The notes under the pieces: model-generated | What the model saw: only the letters and a program-made list of their open reading frames with translations | What the model was told of the DNA's origin: nothing | The model's database searches: none | Program-made: the position numbers and the translations under genes | Assembly: GCA_003666385.1 (NCBI GenBank) | Contig: QPIN01000061.1 | Span: 36,832-100,831 of the forward strand | Direction of reading: 5' to 3' | Length of the DNA stretch: 64,000 bases | From: Methylococcales symbiont of Hymedesmia sp. n. MRB-2018 | GTDB lineage: Bacteria; Pseudomonadota; Gammaproteobacteria; Methylococcales; Methylomonadaceae | Part shown: positions 25,302-34,793 of the stretch, one piece after another | How positions within the stretch are numbered: the stretch's first letter is position 1 | How the letters are laid out: each line of letters starts with the position of its first letter

Positions 25302-25723
25302 CGCGTTTTAATTATTTTTATTATTATGTTGTTGTATACGCTTATGCCTTTTTGGCAAAGTAAACCAAGCAATTATTATTTTTTATTATTATATGACTTT
25401 ACTAGAAGTCATTCCTCCTCATTGCGGCATAGAGCCGTGCCATCCATAAGCTGGACATGAAGTTTATAATAAAAAAAACAAAATTGTCTATAAAAAATAT
25501 TACATTTATATTGGAAAAAATGAACTTTTTTATTAAGGGTTAAAAAACATGTGCTTAGTATTCTACTAGAACTTGTAGGTTTATTTGAAAACAGGCATTT
25601 ACTGACTATTATTTTGCTCCGATATTTTATTGTAACTTGGAAAATCACGTCCTATGGGCATGGTTATTGAATAAAATTATACGATGTGAGTGTTCAGACC
25701 TTTAAAAAATGTTTAATTGCAGT
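25302..25723 (-). other. 420-bp gap, candidate small RNA on minus strand
   Basis: No convincing protein. Read on the minus strand it contains AGGAGGAATGACTTCTAGTA; a short stem ATGACTT-N6-AAGTCAT (about 25394-25413); an A/T-rich tract; and then the terminator at 25301. A 79-codon frame at 25409-25648 looks random. The strong terminator with no nearby gene makes a small regulatory RNA or a pyrF leader possible. Confidence 0.3.
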
Positions 25724-27181
25724 TTACTGATTCAATTTACGTTCTCTTTCTTCATTTATAAAGAACTGTAGACGTTCATCAAGAATAGCTTGCAGATAAA
25801 AATTAATACCTTTGGCTTTTTTCGCCAGCTTGATTTGTAAAATAGCTGATTGAGTATGACCCATAGCATAATAATATTCTGCTAAATAGTGGCGTGATTC
25901 AGCAGCTTGGTCGGATTTTGCATAGCTTTGAGCCATTAACTCATAATATAGTGGTCGTTTCTTGCTTGCATAATCTAAAGATTGCAATATTGTTTTCGCT
26001 TTTTCTATATTTCCAGTTTCTAATAAAATAGAAATGTATTTGATTTTTATCGCCTGATTAGAAGGAAAATGAGTCACATATTTATGTAGTAGTTTTATTG
26101 CATCTGAATAGTTGTTGCTCGCAATAGCTAAATTTATAAAGGCATAGGCATATTGCGCCTGGTTAGGGTATTCTGTTGTTAATTGCTGAAGAATATGTTT
26201 GGCTGAGCTAAAGTTTTGTAATTCCATTTGTGCAAGAGCAACGCCATAGCGAGTAATAGCTCTTTGTTCTTTAGTCCCTTGTTGTTCTCTGATTTGAAAA
26301 TATTTAAGTACTTGTTTTGAGTCAGTCGCTATCATAACTCTAAGTTTGACTCGGGTTAATAAATAGTCATGAGAGTCAGGGTATTGTTTATAGCCATATT
26401 TATTGGCTCTGCCCCGTGTATCAGCAATGCGTGAAGAGGAAACAGGGTGGGTACGTAAAAACTCAGGAAGACCTTGACTGTAATAACGGGTTGATTGCTG
26501 TAGTCGTTCAAAGAAAGCAGGCATACTGCGGGGGTTGAAACTAGATTTTGATAAGGTTTTCATACCCACGCGATCCGCTTCTTTTTCATTATCCCGAGTG
26601 AAATCTATTTGAAATTGAACACTACCTGCTTGAATAGCAACTAAAGCTGCTTGGCCCAAAGCGTGAGATTGTGTGCCTAATAAAATGGCAGCTAATGTAA
26701 CTGCTACAGTGGGTATCGATAATTTACTGGTTGCTTCAAAGGCTCTATACAAATGACGTTGAGTAACATGAGCAACCTCATGTGCGATAACGGAAGCTAA
26801 TTCACTTTCAGCTTCTGTTAATAAAAATAAACCGGCATTAATGCCAATATATCCACCTGGGCCAGCAAAAGCATTGATTTTCTTGTCCAGCACCACAAAA
26901 AAATGAAAAGGGCTAGAGGGTAAGTCGCTGTTAGCGACTAATTGTCTGCCAATGGATTGAATATAGTGTTGTATTTCAGGGTCTTGATTGATTTTTATTT
27001 TAGAATGCAGACTTCTGAAAAATGCGTCGCCTAACTCCTTTTCTTGTAATGGTGATATTAGAGTGCCAGAAGAGTCTCCCATATCAGGTAGCTGAATATC
27101 TTCAATATTAATAGCCTGTAGTGATAATGGAAAAAAGATAAGGAATAGTGCTGTGACAAATTTTTTGGGCATAAATAGCAT
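25724..27181 (-). CDS. bepA: periplasmic M48 metalloprotease/chaperone BepA-like, with TPR region
   Basis: 485-aa exported protein: a signal peptide in the first ~25 residues (ALFLIFFPLSLQA), an M48 peptidase domain with zinc motif HEVAHVTQRH and the third ligand in DNEKEADRVGMK, a regulatory-helix region around FLRTHPVSSSR, then TPR repeats to the C-terminus. BepA helps assemble or degrades the LPS translocon protein LptD. MPKKF, three codons in, is an alternative start. It is followed by a 420-bp gap with a terminator and divergent from tusD. Confidence 0.9.
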   Translation of the reverse strand: MLFMPKKFVTALFLIFFPLSLQAINIEDIQLPDMGDSSGTLISPLQEKELGDAFFRSLHSKIKINQDPEIQHYIQSIGRQLVANSDLPSSPFHFFVVLDKKINAFAGPGGYIGINAGLFLLTEAESELASVIAHEVAHVTQRHLYRAFEATSKLSIPTVAVTLAAILLGTQSHALGQAALVAIQAGSVQFQIDFTRDNEKEADRVGMKTLSKSSFNPRSMPAFFERLQQSTRYYSQGLPEFLRTHPVSSSRIADTRGRANKYGYKQYPDSHDYLLTRVKLRVMIATDSKQVLKYFQIREQQGTKEQRAITRYGVALAQMELQNFSSAKHILQQLTTEYPNQAQYAYAFINLAIASNNYSDAIKLLHKYVTHFPSNQAIKIKYISILLETGNIEKAKTILQSLDYASKKRPLYYELMAQSYAKSDQAAESRHYLAEYYYAMGHTQSAILQIKLAKKAKGINFYLQAILDERLQFFINEERERKLNQ

Positions 27182-27272
27182 AAAAACCGAGCAGAAAAAC
27201 AGAGTTTGGTTGATAAATTAGCCAGCCATTATAAAACAATAATGAAAACAAGATTCAAATATTAAAAACGCT

Positions 27273-27662
27273 ATGAAATATGCCATACAAATCAACGCAA
27301 ACCCTAATGATTCTTATGTTGCTTATAGTGCCTTTCAATTAATAGAAGCCTTAATTAAAAGACAGCATAAAATCTTTAGAGTATTTTTTTATCAAGAAGG
27401 TATTTATCATGCTTATAAATACATAACACCTGCCGATGACGAGTTGCAACTTACGAAACAATGGACAGCATTAGCTACAATACACAAGATAGATTTGGTG
27501 GTGTGTATATCTGCTGCACAAAGACGAGGTTTGTTGATTGCAGATGAAGCGAGCAGACAAGGGAAAATGGACAATGATCTAGCTGATGGCTTTAGAATAT
27601 CAGGCTTGGGTCAATTACTAGAAGCCACTCTATTAGCCGATCGATTTATAGTGTTTGGATGA
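27273..27662 (+). CDS. tusD: sulfurtransferase TusD/DsrE
   Basis: DsrE-like subunit that relays persulfide sulfur, in E. coli as TusBCD for 2-thiouridine in tRNA and in sulfur oxidisers as DsrEFH. The active Cys is in LVVCISAAQRRG (about residue 76), then ISGLGQLLEATLLADRFIVFG. Length 129 aa. Its TGA overlaps the tusC ATG. Confidence 0.9.
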   Translation: MKYAIQINANPNDSYVAYSAFQLIEALIKRQHKIFRVFFYQEGIYHAYKYITPADDELQLTKQWTALATIHKIDLVVCISAAQRRGLLIADEASRQGKMDNDLADGFRISGLGQLLEATLLADRFIVFG

Positions 27663-28030
27663 AACGCATGATTGTTAAAAAATTCTTATTTGTAATGTCG
27701 GCAGCACCTCATCATGGGATTCATTTGCAAGAAAAACTGGATATTATTTTAACCACGGCTGCATTTGAACAAAAACTGGCGTTATTATTTTTGGATGATG
27801 GCGTTCATCAGTTAAAAAAAAACCAGCGACCTGAAAAGCAAGGCTTAAAAGATACCTTGTGTATTTTAAATGCACTGGAAATGTATGATATTAATGCACT
27901 GTATGTTGAGTTAGAGTCATTGCAGGAAAGAGGGCTTAAACCCAGTGATTTGAATTTGTCAGTGGATTCGGTAGAGCGAATAAAAATCAATGAATTGATG
28001 AAGACATTTGACATTATTTTGCAGTATTAA
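27659..28030 (+). CDS. tusC: sulfurtransferase complex subunit TusC/DsrF
   Basis: 123-aa DsrF-like subunit with KKFLFVMSAAPHHGI, LLFLDDGVHQL and a C-terminal DIILQY. It contains only one Cys (TLCIL), and TusC is a structural rather than a catalytic partner. It is coupled to tusD by an ATGA overlap. The expected third subunit tusB (about 95 aa) is not found: only 181 bp separate tusC from the next gene and none of it encodes a TusB-like sequence. Confidence 0.88.
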   Translation: MKRMIVKKFLFVMSAAPHHGIHLQEKLDIILTTAAFEQKLALLFLDDGVHQLKKNQRPEKQGLKDTLCILNALEMYDINALYVELESLQERGLKPSDLNLSVDSVERIKINELMKTFDIILQY

Positions 28031-28091
28031 GGTGGTTTTTCTACACGAGTATTGCGTATATCAAGAAAGCGTAGTCCTCTATTTGCTATTC

Positions 28092-28125
28092 AGACGCCCC
28101 CTGACTGGTGCGTCTCTTTAGAGAC
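28092..28125. other. overlapping hairpins after tusC
   Basis: AGACGC (28092) pairs with GCGTCT (28110), overlapping a second perfect palindrome GTCTCTTTAGAGAC (28112-28125). The two stems exclude one another. They lie in the 181-bp gap after tusC, with no T-run. A switch-like role or mRNA 3'-end protection is possible; nothing more can be said. Confidence 0.35.
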
Positions 28126-28211
28126 TGGCTAGATACAAATTTTTAATATATCCTTTATAAAATATAGTATATGTTATATCGCAGAACTATTATTAAATTG
28201 AGAGATGATCT

Positions 28212-28607
28212 ATGAGTTTTAAAATAAGCCTAACAAAAACTGTGATTAAGTGGACACCTAATAAACTGGTGTCATGGATTGCAAATATTGTTCTTAAAGA
28301 TATTGGAGCATTAACTGGTTTTAGTTTTGATCTGGAAATGCGCAAGGTATACCTACAGATACAGCTAGTCGGTGAATCGGAAACTATTGATGTTTGGCTA
28401 GAAGGTTTTGGAATTATTTCAGATGGCGATGACTATAAAGTGATTATCAAACAAGCTGAGTCAAATCGTATTTGGTTGAGTAATATCTTATCTCGTGTTG
28501 TGAATAAGGAATGGAAAATTCCGCTCACTTCACAAATGGCTCCTTATATTGAATTTATGGCAGAGCTTCTGGAGGTTGAAAGTATGACTGTGGAAGAAAA
28601 TAATTAA
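28212..28607 (+). CDS. conserved-looking hypothetical protein, 131 aa
   Basis: I do not recognise it firmly. The sequence begins MSFKISLTKTVIKWTPNKLV and includes GFSFDLEMRKVYLQIQLVGE and a negatively charged C-terminus (ESMTVEENN). It has no signal peptide or clear membrane helix and reads like an amphipathic alpha/beta protein. The pattern of charged and hydrophobic residues and codon use match neighbours, so it is probably real. AGAG lies upstream of the ATG. It stands 28 bp before phhB and could be cotranscribed. Confidence 0.6.
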   Translation: MSFKISLTKTVIKWTPNKLVSWIANIVLKDIGALTGFSFDLEMRKVYLQIQLVGESETIDVWLEGFGIISDGDDYKVIIKQAESNRIWLSNILSRVVNKEWKIPLTSQMAPYIEFMAELLEVESMTVEENN

Positions 28608-28634
28608 CCTTGATTTTACTTTTTTGGAGGACAA

Positions 28635-28967
28635 ATGAATCAATTAAGCAAAAACACCTGTGAGGCCTGTAGAGTGGGAGCTCCGCTTGCTACAGAAGAA
28701 GAGATTGCTGAGTTTATGCAGCAATTACCGTATTGGGATATTATTGAAGAGGAGGGTGTTAAACGATTAAAGCGAGTTTTTACATTTAACAATTTTGTCG
28801 ATGCAGTTGCTTTTACACAACAAGTTGCTGTTCTGGCAGAAGAAGAAAATCACCATCCCTCTATTTTGACAGAATGGGGAACAACAACGGTTTGCTGGTG
28901 GACTCATAAAATAAATGGCTTACATGTTAATGATTTCATTATGGCTGCAAAAACAGATCGGTTATGA
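28635..28967 (+). CDS. phhB: 4a-hydroxytetrahydrobiopterin dehydratase
   Basis: Pterin-4a-carbinolamine dehydratase (PCD/DCoH): 110 aa with FTFNNFVDAVAFTQQVA, the catalytic histidines in AEEENHHPSI and VCWWTHKINGLHVND. It recycles the pterin cofactor of aromatic hydroxylases; in bacteria without such hydroxylases it may repair other pterins or support molybdopterin. A strong RBS (TGGAGGAC) precedes the ATG. R1 copy 2 begins 26 bp after the stop. Confidence 0.93.
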   Translation: MNQLSKNTCEACRVGAPLATEEEIAEFMQQLPYWDIIEEEGVKRLKRVFTFNNFVDAVAFTQQVAVLAEEENHHPSILTEWGTTTVCWWTHKINGLHVNDFIMAAKTDRL

Positions 28968-28993
28968 GTTGGGAATTTAGTTGTTGAAACTTG

Positions 28994-29150
28994 ACAACTA
29001 CTCAGCTTACCCTCTATTTTGTCCAATAGCCGCGTTGAAAGTGTGCATTTACACCTGTAAACTCCGTGCTTTCGCCTTGCTCTTGAACGCCTTGATCTTG
29101 AACAGAACAGAGGGCAATCTAAGCAGTTACGGAGTACGCTGAGTAGTTAC
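28994..29150 (+). repeat. R1 dispersed palindromic repeat, copy 2 (long form)
   Basis: 157 bp with the complete long-form sequence, including the GATCTTGAACAGAACAGAGG segment missing from short forms, and the terminal GCTGAGTAGTTAC. The first three bases differ from other copies. It is placed after phhB and before a terminator. Confidence 0.88.
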
Positions 29151-29182
29151 AGTTTTAGTTAGTAAATAACAAAAAACCAAGG

Positions 29183-29213
29183 AAAAATGAGGACAAAGCG
29201 TCCTCATTTTTTT
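29183..29213 (+). terminator. Rho-independent terminator
   Basis: AAAATGAGGAC, five-base loop, GTCCTCATTTT, then more T: a 12-pair stem with T-tract, usable on both strands because of the flanking A-run. It probably ends the tus/phhB transcription unit, reading through R1. The 167 bp that follow (29214-29380) contain nothing recognisable. Confidence 0.9.
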
Positions 29214-29380
29214 GTCTTGTCATTTCCTTATTTTTTAAGCCCTCCCTTGTTGGGTTGGGTGAGGAGATTCTAAATAAACGACTTATCTTTTATTGCAAAA
29301 GCTGAAAGATGTACGCAATGCGTACCTTACAATTTCTATTAGGTACACTCGCTTTGTTTAGCATGGATCCATAAAAACAC

Positions 29381-29744
29381 TTGACAGCTTTGAAGAAAAT
29401 AGTCCTTATCTCGCGATTTGATAAAATCCTTACGCAGAAAATGCGTTATGGAATATTAAATCAATTGATAGAGCGTATTCATCCAAATAAAACTGAATGC
29501 CTACAGGTACTTAACCGAGCCGATATTCCATTGCATACTAATGGCAGTGAAACCGATATTCGGGATTTTGTGAAAAAAACGGAAAGTGAGTGGTGGAACG
29601 CGCAGTGATGAAGGTCGAAAGTGTCGCGATAACTTTATCAGTATTAAGAAAATAGACCGAAAATTGGGGAGCATTCTGGCTGTATTTAACTGGCCATCAT
29701 GGTATGACTACTGAACGCGCATTACTTGCCCCTAGTTATTGAGA
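29381..29744 (+). pseudogene. IS66-like transposase C-terminal remnant
   Basis: Matches the C-terminal part of IS66-type DDE transposases, in three frames: RFDKILTQKMRYGILNQ and PLHTNGSETDIRDFVKK in frame 1; after one extra A in the A-run near 29573, VSGGTRSDEGRKCRDNFIS in frame 2; then FWLYLTGHHGMTTERALL in frame 3. No N-terminus or terminal repeats are seen. A homologous scrap lies at 55360-55446. The gene is dead. Confidence 0.72.
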
Positions 29745-29789
29745 AGCTACAGCCACGCATGATAAGATTTTGTTTTTACTAGCCTTATA

Positions 29790-29865
29790 TGGTAGGTCGT
29801 GACGGATTCGAACCGTCGACCATCGCATTAAAAGTGCGGTGCTCTACCAACTGAGCTAACGACCC
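29790..29865 (-). tRNA. tRNA-Lys (UUU)
   Basis: 76-nt tRNA including the encoded CCA end. Acceptor GGGTCGT pairs with ACGACCT (one G-U), the D-arm has AGCTCAGTTGGTAGAGC, the anticodon loop is CTTTTAA (UUU) and the T-arm has GGTTCGAATCC. It lies alone 17 bp before the end of rsmI on the same strand. Confidence 0.97.
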
Positions 29866-29882
29866 CCTACATATCTCTTCCA

Positions 29883-30749
29883 TTATAATGTGTTTTTTAA
29901 AGTTAGCAAAATTTTATTTAACTCTAAAGCCGCTTGATAAATTAGTTTTTTTCTTGCACCTGTTATTTCTGTAGCTAAGGCAACCGCTGTTTTAATGGAG
30001 CATTGTTTTAATAAAATAGTTAAAACTCTGGTTTGCTCTTCAGTGATAGAGTGTGGTTTTTTTTCAATGACATGACCTTCAACCAGTACAACAAACTCAC
30101 CTTTGCGCATATAAATATTATTTCTCACTTGCTGTAAAATTTTAGCTAAAGAGTCTTTAACAATTGTTTCATGTAATTTAGTTAACTCTCTGGCAATAAC
30201 AATTTGCCGATCACCTGGCACTATTTCTGATAAATCCTCAAGAGAGGCTAAAATTCGATGGCTGGACTCATAAAATGCCCAAGTTACAGTTTCATTTTTT
30301 TTACTTAAAAAAAAGTTTTTTCTGGCGGATGATGTTCTTGGTGAAAAACCTTCAAATCTGAATTGAGTTGTCGCCAATCCTGATACTGATAAAGCAGCAA
30401 TTAACGCACAAGCACCTGGAACTGGAGATACTTCTATATTTTGTTGTCTTGCAAGTTTTACCAATGGCATACCCGGATCACTTAGTAGCGGAGTTCCTGC
30501 GTCAGATACCAAAGCAACTGTTAATCCGTTTTTTATTTTATCAAGCAATTCTGGGGAGGCTTTTTCTTCATTATGTTGATGCAATGAAATTAACCTATTT
30601 GAAATACCATAATGTTGTAGTAATCGCATTACATGTCGAGTATCTTCCGCAGCAATCAGGTCAACCTGTTTTAAAATTTCTACAGCCCTATGACTAAAGT
30701 CTGCTAAATTACCTATTGGTGTTGCAACAACGTATAATTTACCGCACAT
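29883..30749 (-). CDS. rsmI: 16S rRNA (cytidine1402-2'-O)-methyltransferase
   Basis: SAM-dependent methylation of C1402 in the decoding centre of 16S rRNA. Start MCGKLYVVATPIGNLADFS, then AAEDTRHVMRLL, LVSDAGTPLLSDPG and VPGACALIAALS are all RsmI signatures. Length 288 aa. Divergent from lpoA, the same arrangement as in E. coli. Confidence 0.96.
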   Translation of the reverse strand: MCGKLYVVATPIGNLADFSHRAVEILKQVDLIAAEDTRHVMRLLQHYGISNRLISLHQHNEEKASPELLDKIKNGLTVALVSDAGTPLLSDPGMPLVKLARQQNIEVSPVPGACALIAALSVSGLATTQFRFEGFSPRTSSARKNFFLSKKNETVTWAFYESSHRILASLEDLSEIVPGDRQIVIARELTKLHETIVKDSLAKILQQVRNNIYMRKGEFVVLVEGHVIEKKPHSITEEQTRVLTILLKQCSIKTAVALATEITGARKKLIYQAALELNKILLTLKNTL

Positions 30750-30916
30750 GTTTTTATCCTGGAAAAATTAAATTAAAGATGGGGTTTTTATAAAAACCTA
30801 TAGAGTATCTCTCATTTAGTATTAGGGAGAGATTATTAATAAAACTACATGCAAAAACTTAGTACTCAACTAACATATCCAAGATCGATTAATTCTTTTA
30901 AAAGGTCTGATAATTT

Positions 30917-32797
30917 ATGAACCACCATTGTTTAGTATTTTTCTATTTCTGTTTTCTTTCGCTAGTAGGCTGTGCGACTGAACCAACTCAGCACTTTCTT
31001 GATAATGATAAAGTTTTTCAAGCGCAATCATTAATGCAAGGAGGTGCGTATAAAGAAGCAGTTGGAATTTTCCAAGTACTAGCTAGATCAGAATTAGCGC
31101 AGCAAGATCAATTTAATCTTTTAGCCGCCGAAGCTTTTATTAAATTTGGCGACACTCATTCTGCACAAACACATATTGCAAGCATAAATCCTTCTCTATT
31201 ATCTGTTGAACAAAGAAACCAATTAAATTTATTTTCTGCTCAAATAAGTTTGAGTAATGGTGAGGCTGAAAAAGCACTGAATCAATTAAACATAATTCCT
31301 TCTTATAGTCTTAATCACAAAGATAAAATTAGTTTTTATCAATCGCTAGCCTTTGCCAATTCTCTTACCGGTCGTTTATTACAAAGTGCAGATGCAAGAA
31401 TTCAATTGGCTCCACTGCTTGAAAGCTCTGAGCAACAGGACAATAATCAAGCTATTTTCAAAACATTACATTTACTTTCTTCCCAAACGCTGATGCTAAA
31501 ACAACCACCCACACCCGATGTTTTAGGTGGCTGGATGGCATTAGTCCGACTTATAAAAACCAGAAAATCAAATCACGATGAAATAGAGTTCCAGTCAAAT
31601 TTACATGAATGGAAAAGGGTTTTCCCTCAACATTCTGCTCATTCTTACTTTGTTACTATTCTATCTGACAAAACAGTCGGCCATGATTTTAACCAGGCTT
31701 CTGCTATCGCTCTTTTATTACCTGAATCAGGCGGTTATGCCCAGGCTGCTCAAGTAATCAAAGAAGGCTTTAAGGCCGCTTATCAGCTTTCCATAGAACA
31801 ACCAGCACTCCGCTTTTATAATAGTGAAAGCAGTAATATCCAAAATATATATCAACAAGCCGTCTCAGAAGGTGCTGATTTAATCGTTGGTCCTTTGAGT
31901 AAAGACAACATTCAAAACCTTGCCTTAAATACAGTATTAAAAATACCTGTTCTTGCATTGAATCACGTTCCAAATTTAATCCAGCATAATTTATTTCAAT
32001 TTGGTTTAAGTCCTATTGATGATACGGAACAAGTTTCAAATGCTGCAAGAAATGACGGACATGATAAAATTCTGATATTAACACCTGAGAATAGACAAGG
32101 ACTAAGAATTGCCAATTATTTGGCAGATAATTGGGAACAGACAGGGGGAGAAGTAATTGTTTCTCAAGGATATAATCCTAAGGGAAATGATTTTTCCGGC
32201 CCGATTAATGAATTACTTAACCTTGGAGAAAGCAAGCATCGCTATCAAAGATTAAAACGCTTGCTTGGAACACAGATTCAGTTCACTGAACGTAGGCGCC
32301 AAGATGTAGATGCTATTTTCTTATCAGCTCCTGCAAAAGTTGCGCGATCTATTTATCCGCAATTACTTTTTTATCGTGCAACTCCGCTTCCTATTTATTC
32401 TCCATCGCAAATCTATAGTGGCCGCCCCAATCGTTCTAAAGATATAGACCTGAACTCCATTACCTTTTGTGATATTCCCTGGCTTTTTGCGGATGCATAT
32501 CAAGGTTATCTTAGCCTGGCTTCATTAGATAGTCTATCTCGACAATTTCCTCAAAAATATATTCGATTACTTGCTCTTGGCATTGATTCATTTAATATTA
32601 TTGAACATCTGGCTGAACTCGAAAGTGCACCTTATGCTGGAGCAACAGGGGTTTTATCAGTTAATTCAGAAAACAGAATAACCAGACAATTAGTTTGTGC
32701 TAAATTTATAGATGGAAACCCTGTCTTACAAAGTTTTGTTAATAATGAAAACCCTTTTACTGAAGATAGTATTTATTTAGAGAATCATGCAGAGTAA
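30917..32797 (+). CDS. lpoA: outer-membrane lipoprotein LpoA, activator of PBP1a
   Basis: 626-aa lipoprotein with lipobox LSLVGC (Cys about residue 19), an N-terminal TPR-like helical half (to about residue 240) and a C-terminal periplasmic-binding-protein fold with IALLLPESGGYAQAAQVIKEGF, ADLIVGPLSKDN and DGHDKILILTPENRQG. LpoA reaches through the murein to stimulate PBP1a. The context rsmI/lpoA-yraN-diaA-dolP supports the call. yraN follows at 19 bp. Confidence 0.93.
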   Translation: MNHHCLVFFYFCFLSLVGCATEPTQHFLDNDKVFQAQSLMQGGAYKEAVGIFQVLARSELAQQDQFNLLAAEAFIKFGDTHSAQTHIASINPSLLSVEQRNQLNLFSAQISLSNGEAEKALNQLNIIPSYSLNHKDKISFYQSLAFANSLTGRLLQSADARIQLAPLLESSEQQDNNQAIFKTLHLLSSQTLMLKQPPTPDVLGGWMALVRLIKTRKSNHDEIEFQSNLHEWKRVFPQHSAHSYFVTILSDKTVGHDFNQASAIALLLPESGGYAQAAQVIKEGFKAAYQLSIEQPALRFYNSESSNIQNIYQQAVSEGADLIVGPLSKDNIQNLALNTVLKIPVLALNHVPNLIQHNLFQFGLSPIDDTEQVSNAARNDGHDKILILTPENRQGLRIANYLADNWEQTGGEVIVSQGYNPKGNDFSGPINELLNLGESKHRYQRLKRLLGTQIQFTERRRQDVDAIFLSAPAKVARSIYPQLLFYRATPLPIYSPSQIYSGRPNRSKDIDLNSITFCDIPWLFADAYQGYLSLASLDSLSRQFPQKYIRLLALGIDSFNIIEHLAELESAPYAGATGVLSVNSENRITRQLVCAKFIDGNPVLQSFVNNENPFTEDSIYLENHAE

Positions 32798-32816
32798 TCG
32801 TTGTTTATATTAATTG

Positions 32817-33176
32817 ATGATAAATAAATTTCGTCCTTTACATCTTCTTCAAGGAGAAAAATCGGAACAGATAGCATGTGATTATTTATTAAAACAGGGC
32901 TTGAGTCTACTTGAAAAAAACTTCTCATGTAGATATGGTGAGGTAGATTTGATCATGAAAGATTTTAATACACTGGTTATTGTTGAAGTCAGGTTTCGAA
33001 AATCAAATAAATTTGGTGGAGCTATAGAAAGTATTACCGAAAAAAAACAAGCAAAGATTATTGCAGCAACTCAATTTTATTTAATGTGTAATAAATTGAA
33101 TCATGCCATTCGCTTTGATGTCATTGCCTTATCAAATAATACCGAGATCAATTGGATAAAAAATGCGTTTCCGTAA
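32817..33176 (+). CDS. yraN: UPF0102 family endonuclease-like protein YraN
   Basis: 119-aa protein of the restriction-endonuclease-like fold, with GEKSEQIACDYLLKQGL, the Asp and Glu-x-Lys type site in GEVDLIMKDFNTLVIVEVRFR, and FGGAIESI. Its function is uncertain in all species. I choose ATG 32817 over the preceding TTG. It is in the usual place after lpoA. Confidence 0.92.
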   Translation: MINKFRPLHLLQGEKSEQIACDYLLKQGLSLLEKNFSCRYGEVDLIMKDFNTLVIVEVRFRKSNKFGGAIESITEKKQAKIIAATQFYLMCNKLNHAIRFDVIALSNNTEINWIKNAFP

Positions 33177-33329
33177 ATCTTTCTACAATATAAATTGCTC
33201 CAAAAGTTGTAACACTTTAAAACTCACCTTATCTCTGCCTCCTCTAATATTGAAAAAGGAAGTAAATTACGAGACTTATGGAGGATGAATATTTTTACAA
33301 CATTTAATTGTCTAACCTTCCTAACATAA

Positions 33330-33926
<597 letters not shown>

Positions 33927-33930
33927 TACA

Positions 33931-34512
33931 ATGAAATTATTTTTCTTACTTATACCATTTTATTTTCTATTATCAGCCTGTTCTACCATTGGTACAGGAA
34001 GTGCCGAATTAACAGGTCTTTCTCTATTGCATGACCGTCGAAGCAGTGGTGTTATTGTTAATGATGAACGTATAGAAATTAATGCGGCAATCAATTTAAA
34101 TTTAGAAGAGAGTATCCGTAAAACCAGTCATTTTAATGTAACCTCTTATAATGGTACCGTGCTGGTAACTGGAGAGACCCCAACAGAAAGCTTACGGAAT
34201 AAAATCATTAATATTGTGAGGATTATTTCTGGAGTCAAAATAATCCATAATGAATTGGTGATTACACAACCTTCTTCATTTCTAAGCAGAACGGAAGATA
34301 CGCTAATTACTGCTAAAGTAAAATCAGCATTAAGTAATGTAAAGAATCTGCCTGGCTTTGATGCAACGAGAGTCAAAGTAGTGACAGAAAATAAACATGT
34401 TTATTTGCTAGGAATAGTGCATAAAAAAGAAGGTCATATTGCCACTGAAATAGCGCGAAGAGAAAATGGTGTTAAACAAGTCATTAATATATTTGAATAC
34501 ATTAGTTATTAA
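33931..34512 (+). CDS. dolP: outer-membrane lipoprotein DolP, dual BON domain
   Basis: 193-aa lipoprotein: signal peptide with lipobox LLSAC (Cys about 16), then two BON domains (residues about 45-110 and 120-190), the second containing NLPGFDATRVKVVTENKHVY and the typical end GVKQVINIFEYI. DolP (formerly YraP) binds anionic lipids at the division site and keeps the outer membrane intact. Start ATG 33931 is set by GGGGG upstream and by the signal peptide. Confidence 0.92.
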   Translation: MKLFFLLIPFYFLLSACSTIGTGSAELTGLSLLHDRRSSGVIVNDERIEINAAINLNLEESIRKTSHFNVTSYNGTVLVTGETPTESLRNKIINIVRIISGVKIIHNELVITQPSSFLSRTEDTLITAKVKSALSNVKNLPGFDATRVKVVTENKHVYLLGIVHKKEGHIATEIARRENGVKQVINIFEYISY

Positions 34513-34518
34513 AAAAAC

Positions 34519-34745
34519 TTGTTAGTAGCAGTCGCCATGGAAAGCACAGGTGTTTATTGAACAAAATAGAGGGCAATCTAAGCAGTTACGGAGTACGCTG
34601 AGTAGTTACGAATCTTATTTGGTTAATGCCAGACATGTTAAAAATGTTCCTAGTGCTAAAACCGATGTGCAAGATTGCCAGTGGTTGCAATATTTACATA
34701 GTATTGGTTTGTTAAATGGCTCTTTTAGACCTAGGAATAATAGGG
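34519..34745 (+). pseudogene. IS110-family transposase remnant split by R1
   Basis: LVAVAMESTGVY, an IS110-family signature of the catalytic DEDD domain, ends at 34557. After 51 bp of R1 sequence the same protein continues with SYLVNARHVKNVPSAKTDVQ and DCQWLQYLHSIGLLNGSF, then decays. About 8-10 residues between the blocks are replaced by repeat sequence. Neither the N- nor the C-terminus survives. Confidence 0.8.
34559..34609 (+). repeat. R1 fragment (right end) inside the IS110 remnant
   Basis: 51 bp matching the last third of R1: GAACAAAATAGAGGGCAATC, then the standard tail ending GCTGAGTAGTTAC. No left end is present. The exact right terminus of R1 abuts transposase sequence, which shows where the element ends. 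Confidence 0.88.
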
Positions 34746-34793
34746 ACAAGCTGCTTTTTCATAAATTGTTCTCATTTTTTAACCTAGCAAGAT

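Noticed and set aside
25409..25648. 79-aa ORF between bepA and pyrF
   Set aside because: Composition looks random, no ribosome binding site and no similarity; more likely non-coding.
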